NCBI RefSeq assembly: GCF_913063425.1
Contig: NZ_CAJXYK010000008.1
Location: 62,001 to 126,000, forward strand
DNA length: 64,000 nucleotides
Direction: 5' to 3'
Source of the DNA: an uncultured Thiohalocapsa sp.
GTDB taxonomy: Bacteria; Pseudomonadota; Gammaproteobacteria; Chromatiales; Chromatiaceae
Shown one piece after another: positions 37,384 through 49,644 of this stretch. Numbering within the stretch: the first letter of the stretch is position 1; each line of letters begins with the position of its first letter. Made by a program: the position numbers and the translations under genes. A model generated the notes under the pieces. The model was not told the origin of the DNA, searched no databases, and saw only the letters and a list, made by a program, of their open reading frames with translations.

Positions 37384-38826
37384 TTGCAACACGTGATGGA
37401 AAAGTTCGCGAACCGGATCCGCGACTACTACCAGGACCCACTGGACCCGCTGGCAGAACAGTTCATGTTCCGGCGTCCACCCACTGTGGGCGAGCTGCGT
37501 CGGCCGCCGCAGGTCTTGCTCCTGGGCAATCACTCATCGGGGAAGTCCACATTTGTGAACCATCTCCTGGGCGACGATGTTCAGAGCACTGGGGTTGCTC
37601 CCACGGATGATGGATTCACGATCATCACTTATGGCGCGACCGCGACCGAGCGGGATGGACCTGCTGTGGTCAGCAATCCGGACCTGCCCTATGAGGGGCT
37701 CCGGCACTTTGGTGACCACTTGGTCTCGCATGTGCGGCTGAAGCTGCGCCCAGCTGAGCTCTTGAAAACGGTGACGCTGATCGACAGCCCGGGCATGATC
37801 GATGCGGCCAAAGCCGAGAATGGGCGTGGTTTCGACTTCCCCGGTGTGGTGCGTTGGTTCGCCGAGCGAGCCGACCTGGTGATGGTGTTCTTTGATCCGG
37901 ACAAGCCCGGGACGACGGGCGAAACACTTCAAGTCTTCCGCGAGTCCTTGGTGGGCATCGACCATAAGATGCTGATCATCTTGAACAAGGTGGATCAGTT
38001 CCAGTGCCTGCACGACTTCGCACGGGCCTATGGGGCCCTCTGCTGGAACCTGGGCAAGGTGATCGCGCGCAAAGACTTGCCGATGATTTACAACACCTTT
38101 GTGCCGCTGACCGACAAGCCGAAGTCGCGCCTGCCGATGGAGGATTTCGAAAAGGCACGCACCGACCTGATCGGTGAGATACGCCGTACACCGACCCGGC
38201 GGATGGACAACCAGATCACACAGATCCAGGCCTATGCGGAGCGGCTCCGGCTGCACGCGATGGTCATCGACAAGGCTGCCGACAAGTTCAAATCGACGCG
38301 CGCGCGCTGGCGGGGCCTCTTGCTCCTGCTCTTCGGCGGGCTGGGCGCTGCCGCCTTCGGCACTGGTATGGTTGTGGCGGTGCCTGGAATTGCATTGGCC
38401 GCCGTCCTGGCTGTCAGTTTGACCGAGCTCGTCACGCTCCCGCGGAGCAAACGGCGCCTGATTTCTCGCTTCGACCAGATCTTCGAGAAGCTGCACGATC
38501 GGGAGCTGCTGTTGCGCGACCGCGCGGAGGACTTGCGCATGATGTGGGAAGAAGTCAGCCCGCGCGCCCGCGAGATTGCTGAGAAAAGCGGCCTGGAATC
38601 GTTCAAGAAGATGAGCTGGCATGATCGCGAGCTTCTTGAGGAGCTCACGGGCGAGCTGATCCCGCAGCTTCGGAGCGAGCTCTACGATGCCATGCGTGAC
38701 AGCGACGCGCCCTCCCCCGCCTTGGCGGAGGATGAGCCGGCGATGTTCCCCGCAGCAAAGCCGCCCCGTCCGCGATTGGTCGAAGGCGACGGGTCCGGGA
38801 CACCCAAGCGTAAGACGTTCTTCTGA
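37384..38826 (+). CDS. EHD/dynamin-like GTPase
   Basis: A 480-residue GTPase with G1 GNHSSGKST (about residue 47), G3 DSPGM and G4 NKVD. The spacing and the surrounding sequence (FVNHLLG, PTDDGFTII) resemble EHD-type dynamin relatives. A strongly hydrophobic segment (LLLLLFGGLGAAAFG, then VVAVPGIALAAVLA) at about 315-345 may insert into membranes. The C-terminal third is helical and charged. TTG 37384 is preferred because GAGG lies 7 bases upstream; ATG 37396 is in frame. It is the first intact gene right of the island debris. Role: probably membrane remodelling or protection, by family inference. Confidence 0.78.
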   Translation: MQHVMEKFANRIRDYYQDPLDPLAEQFMFRRPPTVGELRRPPQVLLLGNHSSGKSTFVNHLLGDDVQSTGVAPTDDGFTIITYGATATERDGPAVVSNPDLPYEGLRHFGDHLVSHVRLKLRPAELLKTVTLIDSPGMIDAAKAENGRGFDFPGVVRWFAERADLVMVFFDPDKPGTTGETLQVFRESLVGIDHKMLIILNKVDQFQCLHDFARAYGALCWNLGKVIARKDLPMIYNTFVPLTDKPKSRLPMEDFEKARTDLIGEIRRTPTRRMDNQITQIQAYAERLRLHAMVIDKAADKFKSTRARWRGLLLLLFGGLGAAAFGTGMVVAVPGIALAAVLAVSLTELVTLPRSKRRLISRFDQIFEKLHDRELLLRDRAEDLRMMWEEVSPRAREIAEKSGLESFKKMSWHDRELLEELTGELIPQLRSELYDAMRDSDAPSPALAEDEPAMFPAAKPPRPRLVEGDGSGTPKRKTFF

Positions 38827-39025
38827 TCGCCCGTCGGCGCTCACCAGCCTGGCCTCAGATTCGAGCACCACAGCTTGCCGGCCACCCCGCCGCGGCCGGG
38901 CTCTGCGCACGCGCTGTCGGTCATCCAATGGCAACAATTGGGGCATCCTTGGTGCGCGGTGGCCCGTGCATCGCTAGAATCGGGACGATTCCGCACCGCA
39001 ACCCAGCCCAGACCGGAGCCCCCAG

Positions 39026-41689
<2,664 letters not shown>

Positions 41690-41717
41690 CGGCGGCCAAG
41701 GCGGAAAGACGGCTGAT

Positions 41718-41742
41718 GGGCGGGCATTGCTTTGCCCGGCCC
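41718..41742 (+). terminator. Hairpin after acnA
   Basis: GGGC and GGGCA pair with TGCCC and GCCC around a 6-base loop (one bulged G). No T-run follows. It could be a terminator or a short REP-like element. Confidence 0.4.
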
Positions 41743-41853
41743 ACCGCGCAGCCGCAAACCTCAGGGTCACTGCTCGGGATACGGGCGGTCGCAGGTGCGT
41801 TATGGTTGGGGCGTCGCGGCCTGCTGAGCTCATTTGCGAGGAGGATGCACGAA

Positions 41854-43475
<1,622 letters not shown>

Positions 43476-43533
43476 TTCCTCCGCCCGCCTCGTGATCCGA
43501 ATCCCGCCGTGATGGTGTGAGTTTGAACGGGCG

Positions 43534-43568
43534 TGCATCGATTGGCAATTGATCTGACAATCGATGCA
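43534..43568. promoter_or_regulatory. 35-base palindromic element before the DUF4143 gene
   Basis: Perfect 11-base arms TGCATCGATTG and CAATCGATGCA flank a 13-base centre that itself contains CAATTG. It lies 20 bases before the ATG of the broken ATPase gene. It could be an operator or the end of a lost mobile element. Confidence 0.45.
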
Positions 43569-43588
43569 TCCGCGGCCGGACTGGGCAG

Positions 43589-44285
43589 ATGATCCCTCGC
43601 ACCCTGGAGCCCCATCTGCGCGCCACGGCCAGGCACTATCCCGTGGTGGCGGTCACGGGTCCGCGGCAGTCCGGCAAGACCACCCTCTGCCGGGCTGTGT
43701 TTCCAGAGCGGCCTTATGTGTCGCTGGAGGCATTGGATACTCGGGATTTCGCGACTGAAGACCCGCGCGGCTTCCTGGCTCTCGGTGCTGGAGACCGGCT
43801 ATGTGCTGCACCGCTTGCCGGCTTGGCACGTCAACCTGCGCAAACAATTGGTCAAGGCACCCAAGCTGCACTTCTTTGACAGCGGTCTGCTTTGCCACCT
43901 GCTCGGCGTCCGCGACGCAGAGCAATTGCGCGTGCACCCGCTGCGCGGGGCGGTGTTCGAGAGCTGGGTCTTTGCGGAGCTGTTCAAGCTGCTGGTGCAC
44001 CGGGGTGAGCCACCGTCCCTGTTCCACTACCGCGAGACCCGTGGCGCCGAAATCGACCTGCTGTTGGAGCGCGGTCTGGCGCTGACAGCGGTGGAAGTCA
44101 AATCCGCTGCCACGGTGGCAACAGACTTCTTCAACGCCCTTGAGCGCTTTTCGGATCGGATGGCCAGCGCCGAGCCGGCGCGCGAGGTCAGCTCCTACAT
44201 CGTCTACGGCGGCGAGCAGTCGCAGCGTCGGAGCCGGGGCCAGGTACTCGGCTGGCGGGATGTCGGCGCACTGACCCAGCCATGA
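43589..44285 (+). pseudogene. AAA ATPase/DUF4143 gene with internal deletion
   Basis: The N-terminal frame gives the P-loop region (VVAVTGPRQSGKTTLCR, YVSLEALDTRDFATEDPRG). At about 43772-43780 it switches frame directly into the C-terminal DUF4143 nuclease-like domain (SWLSVLETGYVLHRLPAWH, LHFFDSGLLCHLLGVRD, RGAEIDLLLERG). About 190 residues that normally lie between (the Walker B and sensor region) are missing. Relatives are about 380-420 residues. Confidence 0.8.
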
Positions 44286-44433
44286 GCCCGCGTATGGTTT
44301 GCCGGCGCTGCGCGGACGCTCCGGGGCGCGTGAAGCTCGCGCAACCGCGCGGCGACGAAACGCCACAGGGCGCGCCCCTCTGTCCCGCCGGTCCATCGTG
44401 CTTTGCGGCGCCGGACGCGCCGACCCGCAAAGC

Positions 44434-44467
44434 AAAAAGCCCGCTGCGCGGCGCGCAGCGGGCTTTT
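44434..44467 (-). terminator. Bidirectional intrinsic terminator
   Basis: A perfect 12-base inverted repeat (GCCCGCTGCGCG, 44439-44450, with 44452-44463) has AAAAA on its left and TTTT on its right. On the minus strand it follows the OmpA-like gene with a T5 tract; on the plus strand it could end the DUF4143 transcript. Confidence 0.8.
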
Positions 44468-44515
44468 GCAGAGAAGCGGCCCGGCGGCTTGGCGCGCGCG
44501 CCGGGCGTCGGGGGC

Positions 44516-45115
44516 TTACATGGCCTCCGGCACTTCCAGCACCACCACGCGGCGGCGCAGCGGGTTGTTCTCCAGCGGACCCAGGTCGCCGATCTGATAC
44601 TCAGCGGGGACGTCCCAGGAGAAGCCGGTGACGCGGGCGATGTCGCCGGGCGGGATGCCCTGATCGATCATGTAGTTGCGAATGGTGTTGGCGCGGTTCT
44701 CGCTGAGGGTCAGGTTGTGCTCCCAGCTTCCGAGCTTGTCGGTGAAGCCGCCGATGACCAGCCGCTCGGCGCGCGGAGAATCCTTGACCTCCTGGATGTA
44801 CTGATCCAGATCGGTGAGGGCACTGGGGTTCAGGACGTCATCGAGTCCATAGCGATCCAGCGCGAACTGGAGGCGCAGCACCAGCGGGTCGCGGACCTCG
44901 ACCTGGCAGGGCGGCAGGTTGGTGGGGCCGTCCGGCGGCGCGGACTGCCAGCACTCGCCATAGCTGGTGGCCCAGAGCTGCCCGTCCGGCACGGTTGGGT
45001 CGCCGGAGGCATACCAGTAGGTCTCGTCCATGTCGTCCGCCACGGCGGTGAAGCTGAGGGCGTCGGCGGCCGGCAGTGCCAGCGCAAGGGTGCGCAGGTG
45101 GGTGAGGTGTCGCAT
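44516..45115 (-). CDS. OmpA-like periplasmic protein
   Basis: A 199-residue protein. An N-terminal hydrophobic stretch (about residues 8-27) is a probable signal peptide. The C-terminal half is an OmpA/MotB-type domain: VIGGFTDKLGSWEHNLTLSE NRANTIRNYMIDQGI, then NNPLRRRVVVLEV. This fold binds peptidoglycan in characterised proteins. The N-terminal 90 residues are acidic, contain two Cys and match nothing I know. It is transcribed alone from the divergent region at 45116-45430. Confidence 0.75.
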   Translation of the reverse strand: MRHLTHLRTLALALPAADALSFTAVADDMDETYWYASGDPTVPDGQLWATSYGECWQSAPPDGPTNLPPCQVEVRDPLVLRLQFALDRYGLDDVLNPSALTDLDQYIQEVKDSPRAERLVIGGFTDKLGSWEHNLTLSENRANTIRNYMIDQGIPPGDIARVTGFSWDVPAEYQIGDLGPLENNPLRRRVVVLEVPEAM

Positions 45116-45430
45116 CTTAGACTCCCGAAATGTAACGTGGTGACAAAATAGGCAGTGCTCAGTGCTGCTGCAAGGCCCTTGTTGCGTAACGTCGTGGCCT
45201 TTTCACACGGAATCTCAGCGGCGCACGCACCGGGCTTAGGTACAGGGATCGGCCCCATTAGTGTAGCGAATGTGAGCGGCATTTGCGCAACTTTTTCGAA
45301 TTTTCGGTTTTCTTGCATCAACCGATTTGAAGCTCACATCTAAGCTGCTTACTTCACAGGGCTTTCTGGACGTTTCTCGTCATCTCAAGGTCATACAGCT
45401 GTCGCTTTTTTGCGACCACTCGCGAGACTC
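45116..45430. other. Divergent intergenic region
   Basis: A 315-base, clearly AT-richer region between the OmpA-like gene (leftward) and the EamA gene (rightward). It must carry both promoters. It contains T-runs (ACTTTTTCGAATTTTCGG near 45290-45310 and CGCTTTTTTGCG near 45406), but I cannot assign firm -35/-10 pairs. No gene is evident. Confidence 0.4.
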
Positions 45431-46369
45431 ATGCCCCACCGCAAGCAATCCCTGGCTCTTGGCGCCCTTTACATCGTGCTGGGTGAGCTGTGCTTTGCGA
45501 GCATGGGCGTCGGCATTCGCATCGTCTCCGGCGAGCTCGACAACACGATGATCGTCTTCGCCCGCAACATCCTCGGGCTGGCGCTGCTGCTGCCCTGGCT
45601 GGCACACCGCGGCGTGGGCAGGCTGGCGACGACGGTGCCGGGCCTGCACCTGCTGCGCGCGGGCGCCGGGGTGGCCGCCATGTACTGCTTCTTCTACGCC
45701 ATCGCCGCCATGCCGCTGGCGGAGGCCATGCTGCTCAAGCTGACCGCGCCCATTTTCATGCCCATCATCGCAGTGCTCTGGCTGCACGAGCGCGTCACGC
45801 CGGCCCTGGCGCTCGCGCTCGGCATCGGTTTTGCCGGCGTGGCGGTGATTTTGGACCCGAGCTTCACGGATGCAGGGCTCAGCGTGTCGCCGGTGGCGCT
45901 GATCGGGCTCCTCGGCGGCGTGCTCGCGGCGCTCGCGAAGGTGACCGTGCGCCGGCTCTCCCGCAGCGAGCCGCCGACGCGCATCGTCTTCTATTTCGCG
46001 CTCATCGCGGCGGCCATCTCCGCGGTCCCACTCGCCTGGAGCTGGCAGACGCCGTCGGCGGCCGCGGCCCTCGGTCTGGTGGCCATCGCCGGCGCGGCAA
46101 CCCTGGGCCAGCTGGCCCTGACGCGGGGGCTGTCCCTGGCGCCGGCCTCGCGCATGGGCGTGTTCGGCTATTCCGCGGTGGTCTTCGGCGCCGCCTACGG
46201 CTGGCTGCTTTGGGACGAGCCGCTTACGCTTGCCACCATCACCGGCACCCTGCTCATCGCCGCGGCCGGCCTGCTGGCGACCCGGGCCACCCGGCGCCCC
46301 GCCCGGCTCGTCGGCAGCGGAGCCACTGCTGCCCGAGCGGCGGATGCCAAGGGGAGTGTCGCACCGTGA
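45431..46369 (+). CDS. EamA/DMT-family exporter
   Basis: A 312-residue inner-membrane protein with about ten hydrophobic helices in two EamA repeats. Typical pieces are LGELCFASMGVGIRIVSG, FYAIAAMPLAEAMLLKLTAP and a second half ending YGWLLWDEPLTLATITGTLL. The substrate is unknown; relatives export amino acids or metabolites. ATG 45431 begins the first helix region. The stop overlaps the roxA start (GTGA). Confidence 0.85.
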   Translation: MPHRKQSLALGALYIVLGELCFASMGVGIRIVSGELDNTMIVFARNILGLALLLPWLAHRGVGRLATTVPGLHLLRAGAGVAAMYCFFYAIAAMPLAEAMLLKLTAPIFMPIIAVLWLHERVTPALALALGIGFAGVAVILDPSFTDAGLSVSPVALIGLLGGVLAALAKVTVRRLSRSEPPTRIVFYFALIAAAISAVPLAWSWQTPSAAAALGLVAIAGAATLGQLALTRGLSLAPASRMGVFGYSAVVFGAAYGWLLWDEPLTLATITGTLLIAAAGLLATRATRRPARLVGSGATAARAADAKGSVAP

Positions 46370-47577
46370 TTCCGCAACGGCTCCGGTGGGGTGAAGGGCT
46401 GGACGCGGGCCGCTTCCTGGCGGAATTCTGGCAGCAGCGGCCCCTGCTGCTGCGCGGCGCCTGCGCCGGCATCGCCTCCCCCATCGACCCGGACGAGCTC
46501 GCCGGGCTCGCCTGCGCCCCGGAGGTGGAATCGCGTATCGTCCGCGAGCACGGCCCGCAGCGCCCCTGGCAGGTGAGCCACGGGCCGTTCGACGACGCGG
46601 ACTTCGCGGCCCTGCCGCCGACACACTGGACGCTCCTGGTGCAGGACGTGGACAAGCATATGCCGGCGGTGGCGGCACTGCTCGCCTGCTTCGACTTCCT
46701 GCCCGAGTGGCGGCTCGACGACATCATGGTCAGCTGGGCCGAGGACGGCGGCTCCGTGGGGCCGCACCTGGACCAATACGACGTCTTTCTGGTGCAGGTG
46801 CAGGGGCAGCGGCGCTGGCGCATCGACACCCGCCCGGACCCGCCCGCCGGCTGCCTGCCGGATCTGGATCTAAGCATCCTCGCGCGCTTCGAGCCGGACC
46901 GGGACTGGCTGCTCGGCCCCGGCGACCTGCTCTACCTGCCGCCCGGCGTGCCGCACTGGGGCATTGCAGAGGGCCCCTGCATGACCTGGTCGGTGGGGCT
47001 GCGGGCGCCCGCCTGGCGGGAGCTGGCGGCGGATTGGCTCCAGTACGCGGTGGAGGGCCTCGCGGACGGGACCCGCTGGCGCGACCCGCCCGGGCTCGCC
47101 CCGCCGGTGGAGCCCGCTGCGCTGCCGGCGGACCTGGCAGGCGCCCTGCGCGGCGGCATCGAGCGGCTGCTCGCGGGCGCCGACGAGGCCCTGTTCCGCC
47201 GCTGGCTCGGCAGCTGGCTGACGGAGCCCAAGCCCAACATCCAGCTGCTGCCGCCGGACCCGCCCTGGCCTGCGGACGCTGTCATCGCGCTGCTGCGCGA
47301 GGCGGGTCGCCTGCCGAGGGACGGCGCCTCACGCCTGCTCTTTCTGCCCGCGGCGGCTGGCGACACCCAAGACCTGCTGTTCGCCAACGGCGACTGCCAC
47401 GCCCTGCCCGCCGGCCGCACCGCCTTCCTGGCGGCGCTGTGCCGGCGGCCCGCGCTGCAGGCGGATGCCGTGCTGCCGCGGCTCGACGATGCCCCCTGTC
47501 TGGAGCTCTTGACCAGGCTGTTCAACGCCGGACATTTCCTGGTGCCGGATGACGATGACCAGGAGCCGGGCAGCTGA
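46366..47577 (+). CDS. roxA: Ribosomal protein uL16 arginine hydroxylase RoxA
   Basis: A 403-residue Fe(II)/2-oxoglutarate JmjC-type cupin. In E. coli RoxA (YcfD) hydroxylates an Arg of ribosomal protein uL16. The iron triad is visible: His134 and Asp136 in VGPHLDQYDVF, and His197 in GVPHWGI. Family segments: FLAEFWQQRPLLLRGA near the start and DDIMVSWAEDGGSVG. It starts with GTG at 46366, overlapping the EamA stop by 4 bases, so the two are co-translated. Confidence 0.9.
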   Translation: MIPQRLRWGEGLDAGRFLAEFWQQRPLLLRGACAGIASPIDPDELAGLACAPEVESRIVREHGPQRPWQVSHGPFDDADFAALPPTHWTLLVQDVDKHMPAVAALLACFDFLPEWRLDDIMVSWAEDGGSVGPHLDQYDVFLVQVQGQRRWRIDTRPDPPAGCLPDLDLSILARFEPDRDWLLGPGDLLYLPPGVPHWGIAEGPCMTWSVGLRAPAWRELAADWLQYAVEGLADGTRWRDPPGLAPPVEPAALPADLAGALRGGIERLLAGADEALFRRWLGSWLTEPKPNIQLLPPDPPWPADAVIALLREAGRLPRDGASRLLFLPAAAGDTQDLLFANGDCHALPAGRTAFLAALCRRPALQADAVLPRLDDAPCLELLTRLFNAGHFLVPDDDDQEPGS

Positions 47578-47689
47578 CACACCCGGCGGGAACTTCCACC
47601 GGCCAGGCTGCGTCCCTACACTCCAGAGCAGATCGCGCCAGCGCCGATCGACGCTCCGCAGCCGCCTGTCAACCTGGGGCCCTCCCGCC

Positions 47690-48658
47690 ATGCCGAACAA
47701 CCACCACACCGACTTCCGCGTCCGCCGGGCCGACTGGGAACAGGACGGCGCCGCCCTGACGGTGGTACGCCGGCAGGTGTTCGTGCGCGAGCAGGGCGTG
47801 CCGGAAACGCTTGAATGGGACGGACTCGACACCGAAGCCGTGCACCTGCTCGCCGAGGCTGCCGACGGCACTGCCATCGGCACCGCACGCCTGTTGCCGT
47901 CCGGTCAGATCGGCCGCATGGCCGTGCTGGCAGCGCATCGCCGCCGCGGCGTCGGCCGTGCACTGCTGCTGGAGCTGCTGCGCATCGCCGAAGACGAGGG
48001 CGTGCGCCCGCTGTTCCTGCACGCCCAGGTGAGCGCCCTGCCCTTCTACGCCGGGCTCGGCTTCGCGCCGGAGGGCGAGGTCTTCGACGAGGCCGGCATC
48101 CCGCATCGGCGCATGCGCTTCGCCGATGCCGCCCGGAACATCGCCGCGGATCTCGACACCCGGCGGCTCGGCGACACCACCGGCGTGCTGCGGCTCGACT
48201 CGCCGGAGGCCCAGGGCGGCGCGGTGGCCAGCCTGGCGGCCCAGGCACGCACGGAGCTGCTCATTGCGAGCCCGGACCTGGAGCCCGGGCTATACGACCA
48301 GTCGCCGGTGCTGGACGCCATGCTGCGGCTCGCCGTGCACCGCCGCGGGCGGGTGCCGGTGCGGGTGCTGGTGGCGGATGCGGATGCACCGGTGAAGCGC
48401 GGTCACCGCCTCATCGAGCTCTCCCGGCGCTTCAGCTCCGGCATCCAGATCCGCACCCTGCCGGAGGAGCTGGCCGAGGGGACGGAGCCCTGCCTGCTCG
48501 CGGACGAGGTGGGCTATACCCTGAGGCCCACCGCGGCCCGGGACAGCCTGCTGGTGGATTTCTCGGACAGCGCTCACACGCGGCGGCTGCGCCGGCGCTT
48601 CGAGCTGTTCTGGCAGCAGAGCGGCGTTCACCCCGGCCTGCGGCGGCTCTATCTCTGA
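47690..48658 (+). CDS. GNAT acetyltransferase fused to a PLD-like/DUF7931-type domain
   Basis: A 322-residue two-domain protein. Residues 1-150 are an ElaA-like GNAT domain: FVREQGVPETLEWDGLDTEA, and the acetyl-CoA loop AAHRRRGVGRALLLELL. Residues 165-322 (TELLIASPDLEPGLYDQSPV, RVPVRVLVADADAPVKRGHR, DSLLVDFSDSAHTRRLRRRF) form a conserved domain of unknown function seen in Gammaproteobacteria. Neither the acceptor nor the role of the fusion is known. ATG 47690 is preferred; an open frame extends upstream but shows no domain. Confidence 0.78.
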   Translation: MPNNHHTDFRVRRADWEQDGAALTVVRRQVFVREQGVPETLEWDGLDTEAVHLLAEAADGTAIGTARLLPSGQIGRMAVLAAHRRRGVGRALLLELLRIAEDEGVRPLFLHAQVSALPFYAGLGFAPEGEVFDEAGIPHRRMRFADAARNIAADLDTRRLGDTTGVLRLDSPEAQGGAVASLAAQARTELLIASPDLEPGLYDQSPVLDAMLRLAVHRRGRVPVRVLVADADAPVKRGHRLIELSRRFSSGIQIRTLPEELAEGTEPCLLADEVGYTLRPTAARDSLLVDFSDSAHTRRLRRRFELFWQQSGVHPGLRRLYL

Positions 48659-48703
48659 GGCCTCGCGGTCTCTGAGGCCGTGCGGTCTCTGAGGCCGTGC
48701 GTT
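48653..48703 (+). repeat. Three 17-base tandem units at the GNAT stop codon
   Basis: Units CTCTGAGGCCTCGCGGT, CTCTGAGGCCGTGCGGT and CTCTGAGGCCGTGCGTT follow each other without gaps. The first unit contains the TGA of the GNAT gene. They probably arose by slippage and also lie just past the end of the convergent lipoprotein gene. Confidence 0.85.
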
Positions 48704-48718
48704 CCCGGGCGGCGCGCC

Positions 48719-49630
48719 TCAGAGGCTGTCCACCAGCTTGGTGGCAAGCCCCGTCTCCAGGGCCTCGGCGACGGAGATCCAGTACATCTTGTCGTTGGGT
48801 ACGGACGCCGCCGCCAGGGCCACGGTGTCGTCGATGCCCATCTCGCGCAGGTACAGGGCCGCGGCCACCACGGACAGCTGCCCGCCCTCGTGACTGCTCA
48901 GGTGCTTGGGCACCTTGCTCTGGTGGATGCCGAGCTTGGCGCCGCGGGTCACGAAGCGCTCGATGCCGCCGGCGAGCACATCCACGCAGGCCGATGTGCA
49001 GACGTCCTTGACGCCCACCCGCAGCCCGTTCTGGCGCAGGTAGCGCCCGAGCCGCCGTGCCTCGTACAAGGAGCCGCCGGGGCTGGTGATGAGCAGACCG
49101 ACGGCCTTCTCGCGGCGCAGCTTGTCGATGACCTCGTCCGCGAAGCCGTCGTGGATCTCGCCGTTCACCACCACCCAGGTGTTGCCGATGTTGCCGGAGC
49201 GGTCGAAGCGCACCAGCCCGGACGACGCGCCCGTGAGTGCGGCCAGGCGCTCGCAGGCGGTGCCCGCCAGGCGCCGCAGCGAGGCGCGGGCCGCCGGATC
49301 ATCCACGGCGGCGACGGTGAGCGCATTGGCGCGCTCCACCATGTCTTCCACCTCGAAGCCGTAGCGCTCCACGGCGGCGATGACCACGGCATCCGTGGCG
49401 CCCCGGTCCTCGTTCTGCACCACGCGGCGCAGGTGACAGGTGGCGATGGTCGTCAGCAGCTCGTCGCGGTTCATGCCCCCCGGCAGGGCGGCGTCGTCCG
49501 GCGCAGGCTTGCGGGCGATGCCGGCACACCCCGTTATCAGCAGCAGGGCCGACAACGCCAGCGCCACCGCCGGGCGGGTGACGGTCGTCACCGGCCTGTG
49601 CCGGCGCCGATGGTAAAGCCACTCAAGCAT
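48719..49630 (-). CDS. ClpP/crotonase-fold lipoprotein
   Basis: A 303-residue protein with a signal segment ending in a lipobox-like LLLITGCAG (about residue 35). The C-terminal 170 residues resemble periplasmic ClpP-fold proteins: NTWVVVNGEIHDGFADEVID, LLITSPGGSLYEARRLG, VKDVCTSACVDVLAGG and LGIHQSKVPKH. The SPGG and TSAC stretches correspond to the oxyanion region and the nucleophile Ser position. Proteolytic activity is possible but unproven. The start is ATG 49630, 14 bases downstream of the HisHF stop, so it may be co-transcribed with hisHF. Confidence 0.75.
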   Translation of the reverse strand: MLEWLYHRRRHRPVTTVTRPAVALALSALLLITGCAGIARKPAPDDAALPGGMNRDELLTTIATCHLRRVVQNEDRGATDAVVIAAVERYGFEVEDMVERANALTVAAVDDPAARASLRRLAGTACERLAALTGASSGLVRFDRSGNIGNTWVVVNGEIHDGFADEVIDKLRREKAVGLLITSPGGSLYEARRLGRYLRQNGLRVGVKDVCTSACVDVLAGGIERFVTRGAKLGIHQSKVPKHLSSHEGGQLSVVAAALYLREMGIDDTVALAAASVPNDKMYWISVAEALETGLATKLVDSL

Positions 49631-49644
49631 CCTCCGCACCTCCG

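Noticed and set aside
36889-37533. 214-codon minus-strand frame left of the GTPase
   Set aside because: Runs antisense into the GTPase coding region, with Arg/Gly-rich composition and no motif.
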